The notes beneath the pieces were generated by a model. That model ran no database searches. It saw nothing but the letters and a program-made list of their open reading frames with translations, and was not told the origin of the DNA. This document shows, piece after piece, positions 41,130-51,013 of a stretch of 64,000 bases of DNA (position 1 is the first letter of the stretch; each line of letters opens with the position of its first letter). The DNA comes from Desulfocapsa sp. Its GTDB lineage: Bacteria; Desulfobacterota; Desulfobulbia; Desulfobulbales; Desulfocapsaceae. Location of the stretch: NCBI GenBank assembly GCA_016765495.1, contig JAESPV010000027.1:124001-188000 (forward strand). Direction: 5' to 3'. The position numbers and the translations under genes are program-made.

Positions 41130-43502
41130 ATGGAAATTGATATAGACAGACAAAAAGAAGCTCAGAAAACAACAAAACAGCTTCTCGAGCATGAAGAACG
41201 ACAACGTGCTAAACGCCGTATGTTGAAGCTTGTGGCCATGCTAAACACGGGCAATCACGAGGCTCTGTTTAATGATGAGTTAGTTGGGGGACTGTCTGCT
41301 CTTATCTCTACATATTATGAGGACGGTGACAGGGAATGGATAGCTACATTATTTGAAAAGCTTGGGGAATATACCTGTAGTGAAGATTCCCAGGTACGAG
41401 AACGTGCTCTAATGGCACTTAGTTTGTGTATGGCTGGTCTTCAGCAGCAGAAATACTATAATAGTATAAAAATTATCACAGACATCCTACTTCGATGGCT
41501 TCGAATAGAGACCACCTTTCTTTCAGTTTGTGGTACTGTTTGTCGACAATTACAGGAATATGGAGTCAGAGTGCTTGAAGAAGGTTTATGGGGAGAGTGT
41601 GAATATCTTCTTGAAATTTTCCATCAAATCCAGTCGGGAATCTTAGAAAAGAATAATGCTATCAAGAGTATTGTAAGCAGATCCCAGGAAGCAATGGCCA
41701 CCGTTTATCTTCTTGAAGAATTAACCCTTGTCTGTTTACACGGGCATGGGAGTAGACGTCAACAAGCCGAAAAAATACTTATCCACCTTGGCCGTAAAGC
41801 AACCATCCATCTTCTTGATACCCTGCTTTCCAGTAAAGAAAGAGAAGACAGGCTTCGTTTAATCGGCATTGTCCCTGCCACAGGTTATGTTGCTGTTGCA
41901 GTGTTCAAAGACTATCTTCAAAAAGATCTACCATGGTACGGAGTCAGAAACATCATTCTGATGATCACCGCAATGGATAATGAGGAACTTATCCCATTGA
42001 TAATGCCATGTCTTGAAAATGAAGATATTCGTATTCAACAACAGGTTATTGATTGCATAAGTGAGGTCGCAGAAACAAATCAAGGAGCGTATCTCCTAGA
42101 GGCTCTGCCTATTGTAGATGATGAATTAAAACCTGGTCTGGTTGGCTATATTGGGCAATTGGGAGAGTCGGGCAGAACGGAAGCTTTTCTTGATTTATTA
42201 TCACAGCGCGATTCTTTCTCTCCGGCTGTTAATGATAAACTCTTGCAGAGTCTAGCTGTTCAGGTTCGTTTGAGTGACTCAATACGCGCTGTTAATCTCC
42301 TTGAAATGATACTCGAGGAGCGTAAAGGACAAATTTGTCCCAAAGATGATCCGGTGGCGAAGGTAGTACATCAGACCCTGCATATCCTTAAACCTCGTTT
42401 AATTAAAAAAGATCATGCTAAAAAATCTCAGCAGCAAAGCCCTGATACTGGCATCAAATCAGTTTCTTTTGCTGGCGACCCTGCACGCGTAAACCTTACC
42501 ACAAGAGACAGTCAACGAATTACTGAAGAAGTCACAACCTTGCTTGGCAGGAACAGGACAACGGAAGCCAGCCAGTTGCTGTATGAAAAATGTATAGAAG
42601 CAGCGAGGGGAAAACAATTTGAACTAGCTGAATTGTTACGAGACCGTATCCTTGAGGTTGACCCCAATGCACTGGCAGAGGCTATTAAAGCTGATGAAAT
42701 CATAGAGGAGGAACAGTCTTCTACAATCTCACGTAGTCATATCAGCATCTGGCAGGATTTGTATGATTCTATGACAACAGAAGAGTTTAATGCACTGTAT
42801 TATACATTGGATAACGTGGAATATGCCTCCGGTACCGTCATTGTTGAGCAGGGTGCTAACAATCCTATGCTCTATTTTGTGAATTCTGGAAATGCCAGGT
42901 TGACATATTGGCGTGGAAATGAAGAAATATTTATAAAAAAAATAGGCCCCGGAGAAATAATTGGTGCTGAACCTTTTTTTGATGTTTCTCTCTGGACTGT
43001 CTCCCTTAGTGCATTCGGAAAGACCGACGTGCAATCCCTTGAGAGAGAGGGTTTTCTTAAATTGCTTGATACGTTTCCAGGGTTGAAACCATGTCTCATC
43101 GATTATTGTCTTAAATCCGAGGCATTACCTGATCTTCTTGAAAGCTCGGGTGAGGATAGAAGACAGCATCCCAGGTATCCTGTGAAATTAATTGTGAAGC
43201 ATACTTTGCTAAATGAATCAGGTAAAAACAGCCCGAAGAGTTTCAAGGGGAAAATTGCAGATATCTCTGCAGGAGGCTTATCTTTTTGTATCAGGATCTC
43301 CCGTAAAGAACATGCCAGGTTGTTGCTCGGACGAGGGATTAAAACCTCGTTGTTTGAACCTGGAGGAAAAGGAATAGATTGTATAGGTCGTATTGTTGCT
43401 GTTCGTCAGCAGGATTCTTTAAGCAACGATTATTCTGTACATGTTCAGTTTAATGAGCCAGTTTTGGAGTCTCTGGTTAAGAGTATAATAAACAGTAATT
43501 AG
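41130..43502 (+). CDS. HEAT-like repeat, cyclic-nucleotide-binding and PilZ domain protein
   Basis: A soluble protein of about 790 residues. The N-terminal 430 residues are helical repeats of HEAT type (for example IPLIMPCLENEDIRIQQQVI). A linker leads to a cyclic-nucleotide-binding domain at about residues 560-680 (SGTVIVEQGANNPMLYFVNSG, then GPGEIIGAEPFF). A C-terminal PilZ domain starts at about residue 690 with RRQHPRYPV (RxxxR) and continues to DISAGGLSF, the two c-di-GMP contact motifs. ATG 41130 replaces a TTG start at 41058 that lies in the terminator tail. It probably reads both cAMP and c-di-GMP; the output partner is unknown. Confidence 0.88.
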   Translation: MEIDIDRQKEAQKTTKQLLEHEERQRAKRRMLKLVAMLNTGNHEALFNDELVGGLSALISTYYEDGDREWIATLFEKLGEYTCSEDSQVRERALMALSLCMAGLQQQKYYNSIKIITDILLRWLRIETTFLSVCGTVCRQLQEYGVRVLEEGLWGECEYLLEIFHQIQSGILEKNNAIKSIVSRSQEAMATVYLLEELTLVCLHGHGSRRQQAEKILIHLGRKATIHLLDTLLSSKEREDRLRLIGIVPATGYVAVAVFKDYLQKDLPWYGVRNIILMITAMDNEELIPLIMPCLENEDIRIQQQVIDCISEVAETNQGAYLLEALPIVDDELKPGLVGYIGQLGESGRTEAFLDLLSQRDSFSPAVNDKLLQSLAVQVRLSDSIRAVNLLEMILEERKGQICPKDDPVAKVVHQTLHILKPRLIKKDHAKKSQQQSPDTGIKSVSFAGDPARVNLTTRDSQRITEEVTTLLGRNRTTEASQLLYEKCIEAARGKQFELAELLRDRILEVDPNALAEAIKADEIIEEEQSSTISRSHISIWQDLYDSMTTEEFNALYYTLDNVEYASGTVIVEQGANNPMLYFVNSGNARLTYWRGNEEIFIKKIGPGEIIGAEPFFDVSLWTVSLSAFGKTDVQSLEREGFLKLLDTFPGLKPCLIDYCLKSEALPDLLESSGEDRRQHPRYPVKLIVKHTLLNESGKNSPKSFKGKIADISAGGLSFCIRISRKEHARLLLGRGIKTSLFEPGGKGIDCIGRIVAVRQQDSLSNDYSVHVQFNEPVLESLVKSIINSN

Positions 43503-43627
43503 AAACGGCTTATTTAATTATATCGGGAAATTTAAAATTGTGGGAATCCTTCCCATGTTAGATACCAGAGACCGATACCTAACACTTAATACACAAATAC
43601 ATTCTGCCCACAGAGCAGCACGTTCTT

Positions 43628-44641
43628 ATGTACATTTCCGCCGATACAGTAATTCAAGAAGCAAAACCTTCTAATCGTTTAGAAAGAATCCTTCCGGTTT
43701 TAGAATGTCAGCCTCCGCTTGCTCTTGCCCCCATGGTAGGTCTGTCCCATTCTGCTCTTCGTCTTCTCATTCTTGAGCTTGGTGGAGTCGGGTTGTTTTT
43801 CAGTGAAATGCTCTCAGTAATGAGGCTTCCAATTGAGAATGAAATTGTCTCGCCTTTTCTTTGCCGAACTCCTGAGGAATCCCCATTTTTTTATCAGATT
43901 TTTGCAGGTCCCAATCAGGATATTATCCCGGCAGTTGAACGGTTGCACCTGTTGAATGCTCAGGGGATTGATTTAAACCTGGGATGCCCAGCTCCTGTGT
44001 TGCGAAAGCAAAGGGCAGGAGCTTTTATGCCGTTTGACAGTGTACGGACAACCATTGCTACCTTAAGGGCTGCTACCCACCTTCCGATTAGCGCTAAAAT
44101 ACGCCTTGGAAAAACACTTGATAAAAAAGCGTTACTTGCTTTTTGTAAAATGCTGGAAGACGGGGGAGTCAATTTGTTGACTGTTCACGGTCGGTTACAG
44201 GGGGAAAAGTTTTGTCGAAAGCCCCGTTGGGATTGGATTGGAAAAGTAAAACAGGCAGTTACTATACCTGTGTTGGCAAATGGTGGTATATTCAGTGTTT
44301 CTGATGCAAAAAAATGTCTTGAACGTTCGGGTGCTGATGGATTAATGATTGGCAGAGGTGCTGTTTGTAAGCCATGGTTGTTTGCAGAAATTGCAAGAGA
44401 TGTTTATCATTCGTCCAGTGTACCTGAGATAAATATCCCTGATATTTATTTTCGTTTTATTGAATTGCTGCAGGATCGGTTTTTACCGGAACGTCGTTTG
44501 GGGAGATTGAAACAGTTTACCCATTATTACAGCAGTAATTTTCTTTTTGGGCACCATTTGGCGTCAGGTGTTCAGAATTGTCGAACCCTTGATGAGGCAG
44601 CCGAAACGGCCATGAGTTTTTTCAATAAAATACAGGAGTGA
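43628..44641 (+). CDS. tRNA dihydrouridine synthase
   Basis: A 337-residue FMN enzyme that reduces uridine to dihydrouridine in tRNA with NADPH. The N-terminal LALAPMVGLSHSALRLL replaces the usual PMAGVTD, and GIDLNLGCPAPVLRKQRAGAFM holds the catalytic-Cys region. LTVHGRLQGEKF and ANGGIFSVSDAKK complete the barrel motifs, and GADGLMIGRGAV-like SGADGLMIGRGAVCKPWLF ends it. The closest type (DusB or DusC) is not certain. It ends 4 bases before the phasin-like gene. Confidence 0.9.
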   Translation: MYISADTVIQEAKPSNRLERILPVLECQPPLALAPMVGLSHSALRLLILELGGVGLFFSEMLSVMRLPIENEIVSPFLCRTPEESPFFYQIFAGPNQDIIPAVERLHLLNAQGIDLNLGCPAPVLRKQRAGAFMPFDSVRTTIATLRAATHLPISAKIRLGKTLDKKALLAFCKMLEDGGVNLLTVHGRLQGEKFCRKPRWDWIGKVKQAVTIPVLANGGIFSVSDAKKCLERSGADGLMIGRGAVCKPWLFAEIARDVYHSSSVPEINIPDIYFRFIELLQDRFLPERRLGRLKQFTHYYSSNFLFGHHLASGVQNCRTLDEAAETAMSFFNKIQE

Positions 44642-44645
44642 TTGT

Positions 44646-44948
44646 ATGATTGATTTACTAAAAAAAACATTATTAACAGGAATTGGTGCTGTTGCTCTTA
44701 CTAAAGAAAAAATAGAAGCAATTGCAAAAGAATTTGTGGAAAAAGGAAAAATTACAGAACAGGAAGGAAAAGCATTGGTTGAAGATTTGGTTGCCCGTTC
44801 TGAGGAATCCCGCCTGGAATTCCAAAAGCAGGTTGAAGACAAAGTAGAATCAGTTATGAAAAAGATGAACCTTGCAAAACAAAGTGAGCTTGATGTCTTA
44901 AGGGACGAACTTGAAGAAATACGTAATTCCTTGAAAGATAAGGAGTAG
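44646..44948 (+). CDS. Phasin-like coiled-coil protein
   Basis: A 100-residue protein that starts MIDLLKKTLLTGIGAVALTK and continues as a charged helix with heptads (KEFVEKGKITEQEGKALVED and ESVMKKMNLAKQSELDVL). The pattern is that of small phasin-superfamily proteins, which coat polymer granules or simply form coiled coils. No polyhydroxyalkanoate genes are near. It directly follows dus with a 4-base gap. Confidence 0.8.
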   Translation: MIDLLKKTLLTGIGAVALTKEKIEAIAKEFVEKGKITEQEGKALVEDLVARSEESRLEFQKQVEDKVESVMKKMNLAKQSELDVLRDELEEIRNSLKDKE

Positions 44949-44960
44949 CGGGAAACTGTT

Positions 44961-44997
44961 CAGCCCCCCGTATTCGCTGAATGGAATATGGGGGCTG
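44961..44997. terminator. Hairpin between convergent phasin-like and helicase genes
   Basis: CAGCCCCCCGTATTC and GAATATGGGGGCTG pair almost perfectly around an 8-base loop. It sits between convergent genes with no strong U-run on either side, so it may work as a bidirectional but weak terminator. Confidence 0.6.
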
Positions 44998-45052
44998 ATC
45001 TCAGTATCTACCTTTCCATGCGTACAGCACAGTATACTGCAAGGTTCATGTG

Positions 45053-46762
45053 TTATCTGCGAGCTTTACGCTGAAAGCTTCCTTTTCGTTTTCCTTGGTA
45101 TGCTTTTTTTGCAGGAAGGGCTCTGGCAACTTCGATAGAGACCGTTTTGCCGTTGATTTCTGATTGTTGAAAGGCACTTAAGACCTGTGACGTATATCTG
45201 CTGTCCACTTCAAGAGTAGCAGAGTTTCTTAAGATTTCTATGCGACCAATCTTTATCCGACCCACATCCTGGATTTCGTTTATTTTCCCAATTAATCCTT
45301 GAGGTATAATCCCCTGCCGTCTGCCAACATTGAGACTAAACGTGGTGTACTTCTGTTTAGGACGCGAATCACGGAGTGTATCTTTTTTATTTCTGTCTTT
45401 TCTTGCTCCCTGCTTTGCCATATCTGTGACATTCAGATCAGAGGCATTCTTGTAATATTCCAGAAAACGGTTGAACTCCAAAGAGAGAAAACGTTTTATT
45501 AGATCATCACGATCCAAGTGAGCAAGTTTTTCTGAGATGTCATCATACAATGGAGAAATCTGATCCTCATTCACCTGTACGTTGTTCACCTCATCAATAA
45601 GGTTGACTAACTGTTTATTGCAAATCTGCCCCCCTGTGGGGATCAAACATTTAATAAACTTTTTCTGGATTTTATTCTCGATTTGCCTGAGTTTATACTG
45701 TTCATTGGCTGCCAGAATGACAATGGCAGTTCCTTTGCGCCCTGCACGTCCTGTACGACCACTTCTGTGGGTATAGGCAGCGGGTTCATCGGGAAGATTA
45801 TAGTTGATGACATGGGTGAGATCAGTAACATCAAGTCCACGAGCTGCAACATCGGTGGCAACCAGGATCTGAATATTTTTGCAACGAAACTTACCCATCA
45901 CTTGGTCACGCTGTGCCTGAGAGAGATCTCCATGCAGAGCGTCAGCATTGTACCCATCCTGAATAAGCTTACCGGCAACATCATGGGTTTCACGTCTGGT
46001 TCTGCAAAAAATAATCGAGTAGTTATTAGGGTTGTTATCTACGATTCGTTTCAGAGCCAGATACCTGTTGCGTGGATGAACCAGGTAAAACTCATGTCGA
46101 ACATTTTCAGCACCGGCATTTTTGGTTCCAATAGTGAGTTCTACTGGATTTGACATATACTTTCTGGCAATCATGGCAACTTCTTTTGGCATGGTTGCGG
46201 AAAAGAGAAGGGTGTTTTTCTCTTTAGGGGTGTGGGCAAGAATTTCGGTCAGGTCATCTTTAAAACCCATTTGCAGCATTTCATCGGCTTCATCAAACAC
46301 GACATAATTAATGTGTGAAAGATTGATTGCCTTACGGTTCAATAGATCTTTTAAGCGGCCTGGAGTCGCAATAACTATTTGTACTCCTCTGCGCAGACTG
46401 TTCATCTGCTGGTCGATACGGGTACCCCCATAAACTGATAAGACAGAAAGTTTTGGGATATATTTTGCTAAGGCCTTAATGTCATTTGCTACTTGAATAC
46501 AAAGTTCACGGGTAGGGCAGAGAACCAGGCCCTGAGTATGTTTTTTTGCAGGGTCTGCCCAATGGATAAGAGGAATTCCAAAGGCTGCCGTTTTTCCGGT
46601 TCCTGTTTGTGCGAGACTCACAAGGTCAACCTGTTCCTTGAGCATCAGTGGGATTACTTTTTCCTGAACAGGTGTTGGTTGCTTAAATCCCAATTCTGAG
46701 ATGCCTTTCAAAATAGAGTCGTCAATGCCCAGGTCTTCAAATGATGTCATAATTTTTTCCAT
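45053..46762 (-). CDS. deaD: DEAD-box RNA helicase (DeaD/CsdA-like, with DbpA RNA-binding domain)
   Basis: A 569-residue ATP-dependent RNA helicase acting in ribosome assembly and cold adaptation. The helicase core has the Q motif (GFKQPTPVQEKVIP), AQTGTGKTAAFG, PTRELCIQV, VFDEADEML, FSATMP and HRSGRTGRAG. A C-terminal DbpA-like RNA-binding domain follows (LNVGRRQGIIPQGLIGKINE, about residues 470-545), then a basic tail GKRKGSFQRKARR. A long leader of about 220 bases precedes it, as is usual for cold-shock helicases. Confidence 0.93.
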   Translation of the reverse strand: MEKIMTSFEDLGIDDSILKGISELGFKQPTPVQEKVIPLMLKEQVDLVSLAQTGTGKTAAFGIPLIHWADPAKKHTQGLVLCPTRELCIQVANDIKALAKYIPKLSVLSVYGGTRIDQQMNSLRRGVQIVIATPGRLKDLLNRKAINLSHINYVVFDEADEMLQMGFKDDLTEILAHTPKEKNTLLFSATMPKEVAMIARKYMSNPVELTIGTKNAGAENVRHEFYLVHPRNRYLALKRIVDNNPNNYSIIFCRTRRETHDVAGKLIQDGYNADALHGDLSQAQRDQVMGKFRCKNIQILVATDVAARGLDVTDLTHVINYNLPDEPAAYTHRSGRTGRAGRKGTAIVILAANEQYKLRQIENKIQKKFIKCLIPTGGQICNKQLVNLIDEVNNVQVNEDQISPLYDDISEKLAHLDRDDLIKRFLSLEFNRFLEYYKNASDLNVTDMAKQGARKDRNKKDTLRDSRPKQKYTTFSLNVGRRQGIIPQGLIGKINEIQDVGRIKIGRIEILRNSATLEVDSRYTSQVLSAFQQSEINGKTVSIEVARALPAKKAYQGKRKGSFQRKARR

Positions 46763-46990
46763 ACTGATTAAAGGAAGGAACTGGAACGAAATAAGTTGAG
46801 CATGTCACGCCGCAATATTTCTGCCACCTGTGCTTGAAAAAAGGGCAAGTGAGATGTTCAAGTTGTTTCGTGTACGTTCCTAAGTGCTGAAATAAAAAAA
46901 ACTGCGCAATTCCAATCAGGACGGTTTGCACAGTTGATATGAGGTTCTTGTGATGCGAACAAGAGTGGTAATAAATTCTTCTGCGCCTGT

Positions 46991-47018
46991 ATTCTAGGTA
47001 GTATTACGAATAAAGCAA
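46991..47018 (-). promoter_or_regulatory. Candidate promoter of the DEAD-box helicase gene
   Basis: Minus-strand TTGCTT (47018-47013) and TAGAAT (46996-46991) with a 16-base spacer. Transcription from here would give a leader of about 220 bases before ATG 46762. Confidence 0.45.
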
Positions 47019-47054
47019 GTGCTTTTTTCGATTGGTTCGAGAAGCAAAAAGAGA

Positions 47055-48644
47055 TTATCGGCTGAATCTTTCGCGGATTTTAGATGTTACACTGTTTAAC
47101 TCCTGTAGTTTCATAAAGTGAAGAAGAGTTATATATAAAGTGGAAGCTACAACAATTTGGGCAGCAAGTACTATGCAAGCCTGCAAGAGTCCTCCATTTA
47201 ACTGCGCCGTAAGGAAACTTCTGCTCCATAGCAGAAGGAGTGCCATCACTGCTCCTGACGCAGCAATTTTGCCAAGAGCTTTGAAGAGATAACTGACAGA
47301 ATAGCCTCCGGTCTTGATATACAGCACAACACTCAGGAAGAGAAAATTAAGAATCATTGAGCAGGAAGTAGAAAGGGCGATGGCCAGATGTTGAAATTTC
47401 TCGATGGTAAAAGTAATAATCAGGATATTAGCTCCAACAGCAATAAATGAGGCGAAAAGTGGATACTTTGTATCTTCCAGGGCATAAAAAACAGGCACCA
47501 GAATTTTATTTGATGAGTAGGCAAAAAGACCGATTGCATACAAAATAAGTGCATTTGCCGTTGCGCTGGTGTCAAAAGCTGTGAAGGCTCCACGTTCAAA
47601 AATTATATGGATAATTGGTTCTGCAAGGATCATAAGGCCAATACTTGCTGGGATAGTTAAGCTGAAAACCATAGTAAGTGATGAAACCATGGTCTCCTTC
47701 ATTCCATTGATATCTTTTTTTGCAGCATGTTTGGCAAGAACTGGCATGGCGGCAATTGCAAGGGCAACTCCAAAGATGCCAATAGGAAGTTGTACCAGAC
47801 GAAAAGCGTAGTTAAGCCAGGAGACAGAGCCTTCAACACAGGATGATGCAAAATTGGTATTGATGAAAATATTGATCTGTGTTGGGGAGAGACCGATTAT
47901 TGCTGGAATCATGAGGGTTATGATACGTTTTAGTCCCGGATCTTTTATACGTAAACGTGGAGTGAATTTGAATCCGCATTTTAAGAGGGCAGGGAACTGA
48001 ACCATAAGCTGAAGGGTTCCGCCAATTAACGTACCTATGGCCATGCCTACAATGGCAGGATGACCAAATTTAGGCAGAATAAAGGCAAGGCTTACACCGC
48101 CGACAATGGAGCCGAGGTTGAAAAAAGCGGAAGCCATGGCGGGTACGAAAAACTTTCCTTTGGAGTTGAGGATACCCATAACAACCGCAGCGAGTGAAAT
48201 GACCACCAGAAATGGTAGCATGATACTGGTGAGCAAGATGGTAAGCGCTGTTTTTCCTTCAATTGCAGAAAAATCAGAGGCTAGAAGATTAACCAGAGGT
48301 TCTGCAAAAAAGATACCCACCAGGGTGAGTAGGGATAGTAGAATTCCAAAGAAAACCAAAACATTAGAGGCTAGTTGCCAGGTCTCTTCCCTGGTACGAT
48401 TCGTGTCGTAATCTGTGAAAACCGTTATGAATGCGGCAGATAATGCTCCTTCAGCAAAAAGATCCCGAAGCAGATTTGGAATACGAAAGGCGACAACAAA
48501 AGCATCATAAGCCATCCCAGCACCGAACATTCCGGCAAAGATTTGTTCTCTTACAAGACCGAGAACGCGACTGCACATCACTGCAATAGAGACGGTGGCG
48601 GCAGATTTTGCGATTTTGCCACTCTGTTTTGCTTTGTTTTTCAC
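47055..48644 (-). CDS. murJ: Lipid II flippase MurJ (MviN)
   Basis: MurJ moves lipid II across the inner membrane for peptidoglycan synthesis. The 529-residue protein has about 14 membrane segments. Family landmarks are SRVLGLVREQIFAGMFGAG near the start (with the functional Arg residues), FRIPNLLRDLFAEGALSAAF and the later SLTMVFSLTIPASIGLMIL. It ends 290 bases upstream of the helicase gene on the same strand but probably has its own transcript. Confidence 0.95.
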   Translation of the reverse strand: MKNKAKQSGKIAKSAATVSIAVMCSRVLGLVREQIFAGMFGAGMAYDAFVVAFRIPNLLRDLFAEGALSAAFITVFTDYDTNRTREETWQLASNVLVFFGILLSLLTLVGIFFAEPLVNLLASDFSAIEGKTALTILLTSIMLPFLVVISLAAVVMGILNSKGKFFVPAMASAFFNLGSIVGGVSLAFILPKFGHPAIVGMAIGTLIGGTLQLMVQFPALLKCGFKFTPRLRIKDPGLKRIITLMIPAIIGLSPTQINIFINTNFASSCVEGSVSWLNYAFRLVQLPIGIFGVALAIAAMPVLAKHAAKKDINGMKETMVSSLTMVFSLTIPASIGLMILAEPIIHIIFERGAFTAFDTSATANALILYAIGLFAYSSNKILVPVFYALEDTKYPLFASFIAVGANILIITFTIEKFQHLAIALSTSCSMILNFLFLSVVLYIKTGGYSVSYLFKALGKIAASGAVMALLLLWSRSFLTAQLNGGLLQACIVLAAQIVVASTLYITLLHFMKLQELNSVTSKIRERFSR

Positions 48645-48939
48645 TTATGATCAGGAAGTTGATATCTGTAGGGATTGAGGGTGCATGCGTTTTTTGATAA
48701 TACCGTTTTTTGTTTTCCATTGCCACAGAAAGTAGTGTTCTTTTCCCACTTTAAATTATTTGGCTGGAATGCGTCTGGAATGATCGAACATCCTTGACTT
48801 TCATTGGTGATATTGAATATATGAGTACTGGTTTTATTCGTTATTATCTTCGTTGTTATCTGAATTTGATTAAGAACTCAGATTCTTTCGGGATAAGGTC
48901 CTTGTTTTTTTGCGGGGCGTAATTTTCAAGGAGGTTTGC

Positions 48940-50997
48940 ATGCAGGATATCAGTAAGATAAGAAACATCGCGATCATTGGACATGGTAGTTGTGGAAAAA
49001 CTTCTTTGGCTGAGGCCATGCTGTTTACGGCAGGTAAGATCAATCGTCTTGGTAAAGTTGATGACGGAAGTTCCGCGCTTGATTTTGAAGACGAAGAAGT
49101 GCAGCGTAATATTTCAATTAACACCTCCTTTCACAATTATTCCTGGAAAAAGCATGATGTTTTTCTTATGGATACTCCTGGTGACGATAATTTTATTAAT
49201 GAAACGTTCATGGCAACGCAGGTTGCTGATGCCGCAGTTTTTATTGTCGGAGCAGTACTTGGTGTTAAAGGACAGACAATAAAATTTGCAGACTTTATTG
49301 TAGACAGATCTCTTCCATCCCTCATCATGATTAATAAACTTGATCGTGAACGTGCAGACTTTACCCGCACCATTGATCAAATTAATGAATCCCTTCCTTT
49401 AACTCCCGTTATTTTGCATGTACCCATTGGAGAAGAGGAAAACTTTAAAGGGCTTGTTGATATTATGAGCAACAAAGCCTATCTCTTTGATGAAAAGGGA
49501 AGTGGCTCCGTTATTGAAACTGAAATTCCTGATGATCTTGCAGATACTGTTTCCAGATATCGTGAAACATTGATGGAGAAGGTTGCTGAAACCGACGATG
49601 ACCTGATAGAAAAATTTTTGGAAGATGGCGAACTCTCAATGGATGATCTTACCGCCGGTTTGAAACAGGGTGTTGCCCGGGGACGTATTGTTCCAGTCTG
49701 TGTTGGAGCAGCCACACATAATTATGGTACCACTCCATTGCTTGATATGATTAACGTTACTCTTCCATCGCCAGCGGACAGAGCACCCATGATGGGTGTT
49801 GATACCGCAGGTGAGCCCATTGAAAGAATGCCTCTCGCTGATGAAAAGTTTTCAGCGCAGGTGTTTAAAACAATGGCTGATCCCTATGCCGGGCGTTTGA
49901 CTCTATTTAGAATTTACTCAGGTACTCTTTCAGGAGACTCGTTTTATAACGCCAGTAAAAAAACTGAAGAGCGTTTCGGCCATCTTTTTATCCCAGAAGG
50001 AAAGGAGCAACGACCGATTGACAACGCAGGCCCTGGAATGATAGTAGCCGTTGCAAAATTAAAAGAAACGACAACCGGTGACACTCTTTGTGATGCATCA
50101 GCCCCCATCATATATGATGAACTTGATGTGATGTCTCCAGTGATTTCATTTGCTATTACTGCAGCACAGGGGGATGAAGAAAAAGTCTTCTCTTCCATTA
50201 CCCGGATGCTTGATGAAGATCTCACGCTTAGACTTACAAGAGAGGCCCAGACTGGAGAAGTACTTCTGTCCGGTGTCGGGAAAGTACATCTTGATGTTGT
50301 TGGAGCTCGCATTAAACGCAAATTTGGGGTGCAGATGGCTCTCAGTGTTCCCACGATTCCCTATAAAGAGACCATACGTGGTACTGCAACAGTCCAGGGG
50401 AAACATAAAAAACAGAGTGGCGGGCGTGGACAATTTGGTGATTGTACCATAGAAATTGCTCCTAATAATGGAAACGGTTTTGAATTTGAGGATAAAATTG
50501 TTGGCGGTGCTATTCCACAGCAATATCGTCCTGCTGTAGAGAAAGGCATCATTGAGGCCATGGAAAAAGGAGTCCTTGCCGGCTATCCGGTCGTGGATAT
50601 CAAAATCACGTTGATAGATGGATCGTTTCATAATGTTGATTCATCTGAGATGGCTTTCAAAATTGCTGGTTCCCTGGCCTTTAAAAAAGGGGCACAGGAA
50701 GCAGGCCTTGTTCTACTTGAGCCATTCATGGATATGACCATAATGGTAGGAAAAGAGCATGTCGGTGATGTCATGGGTGATTTGAATTCCAGGCGTGGAA
50801 AAGTTATGGGGATGGACTCAGCCAATGGGCGTGAGGTGATTAATGCCCAGGTTCCACAATCTGAAGTTCTTCTTTATGCAGTTGATCTCACGGCAATGAC
50901 TGGCGGCCTTGGCAAATTTACTCTTGCTTTTTCTCACTACGAAGAAGTTCCCGCTCAGATTGCGGATAAAATTGTAGCTGCACGGACAGCAGCATAG
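48940..50997 (+). CDS. Elongation factor G-like translational GTPase (EF-G2 type)
   Basis: A 685-residue five-domain EF-G relative. G1 is GHGSCGKT (residues 14-21) and G4 NKLD. G3 reads DTPGDDNF (Asp78-Gly81): the catalytic His that follows DTPG in EF-G and EF-Tu is Asp82 here, and the switch-I RGITI motif is RNISI. Domain IV and the C-terminal part (GGRGQFGDCTIEI, MGDLNSRRGKVMGM) are normal. AAGGAGG 6 bases before ATG 48940 decides the start over 48910. Such paralogues are less well understood than FusA; the ribosome-recycling or specialised role is uncertain. It precedes a mog gene closely. Confidence 0.9.
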   Translation: MQDISKIRNIAIIGHGSCGKTSLAEAMLFTAGKINRLGKVDDGSSALDFEDEEVQRNISINTSFHNYSWKKHDVFLMDTPGDDNFINETFMATQVADAAVFIVGAVLGVKGQTIKFADFIVDRSLPSLIMINKLDRERADFTRTIDQINESLPLTPVILHVPIGEEENFKGLVDIMSNKAYLFDEKGSGSVIETEIPDDLADTVSRYRETLMEKVAETDDDLIEKFLEDGELSMDDLTAGLKQGVARGRIVPVCVGAATHNYGTTPLLDMINVTLPSPADRAPMMGVDTAGEPIERMPLADEKFSAQVFKTMADPYAGRLTLFRIYSGTLSGDSFYNASKKTEERFGHLFIPEGKEQRPIDNAGPGMIVAVAKLKETTTGDTLCDASAPIIYDELDVMSPVISFAITAAQGDEEKVFSSITRMLDEDLTLRLTREAQTGEVLLSGVGKVHLDVVGARIKRKFGVQMALSVPTIPYKETIRGTATVQGKHKKQSGGRGQFGDCTIEIAPNNGNGFEFEDKIVGGAIPQQYRPAVEKGIIEAMEKGVLAGYPVVDIKITLIDGSFHNVDSSEMAFKIAGSLAFKKGAQEAGLVLLEPFMDMTIMVGKEHVGDVMGDLNSRRGKVMGMDSANGREVINAQVPQSEVLLYAVDLTAMTGGLGKFTLAFSHYEEVPAQIADKIVAARTAA

Positions 50998-51013
50998 GTT
51001 GGTACATATCACA

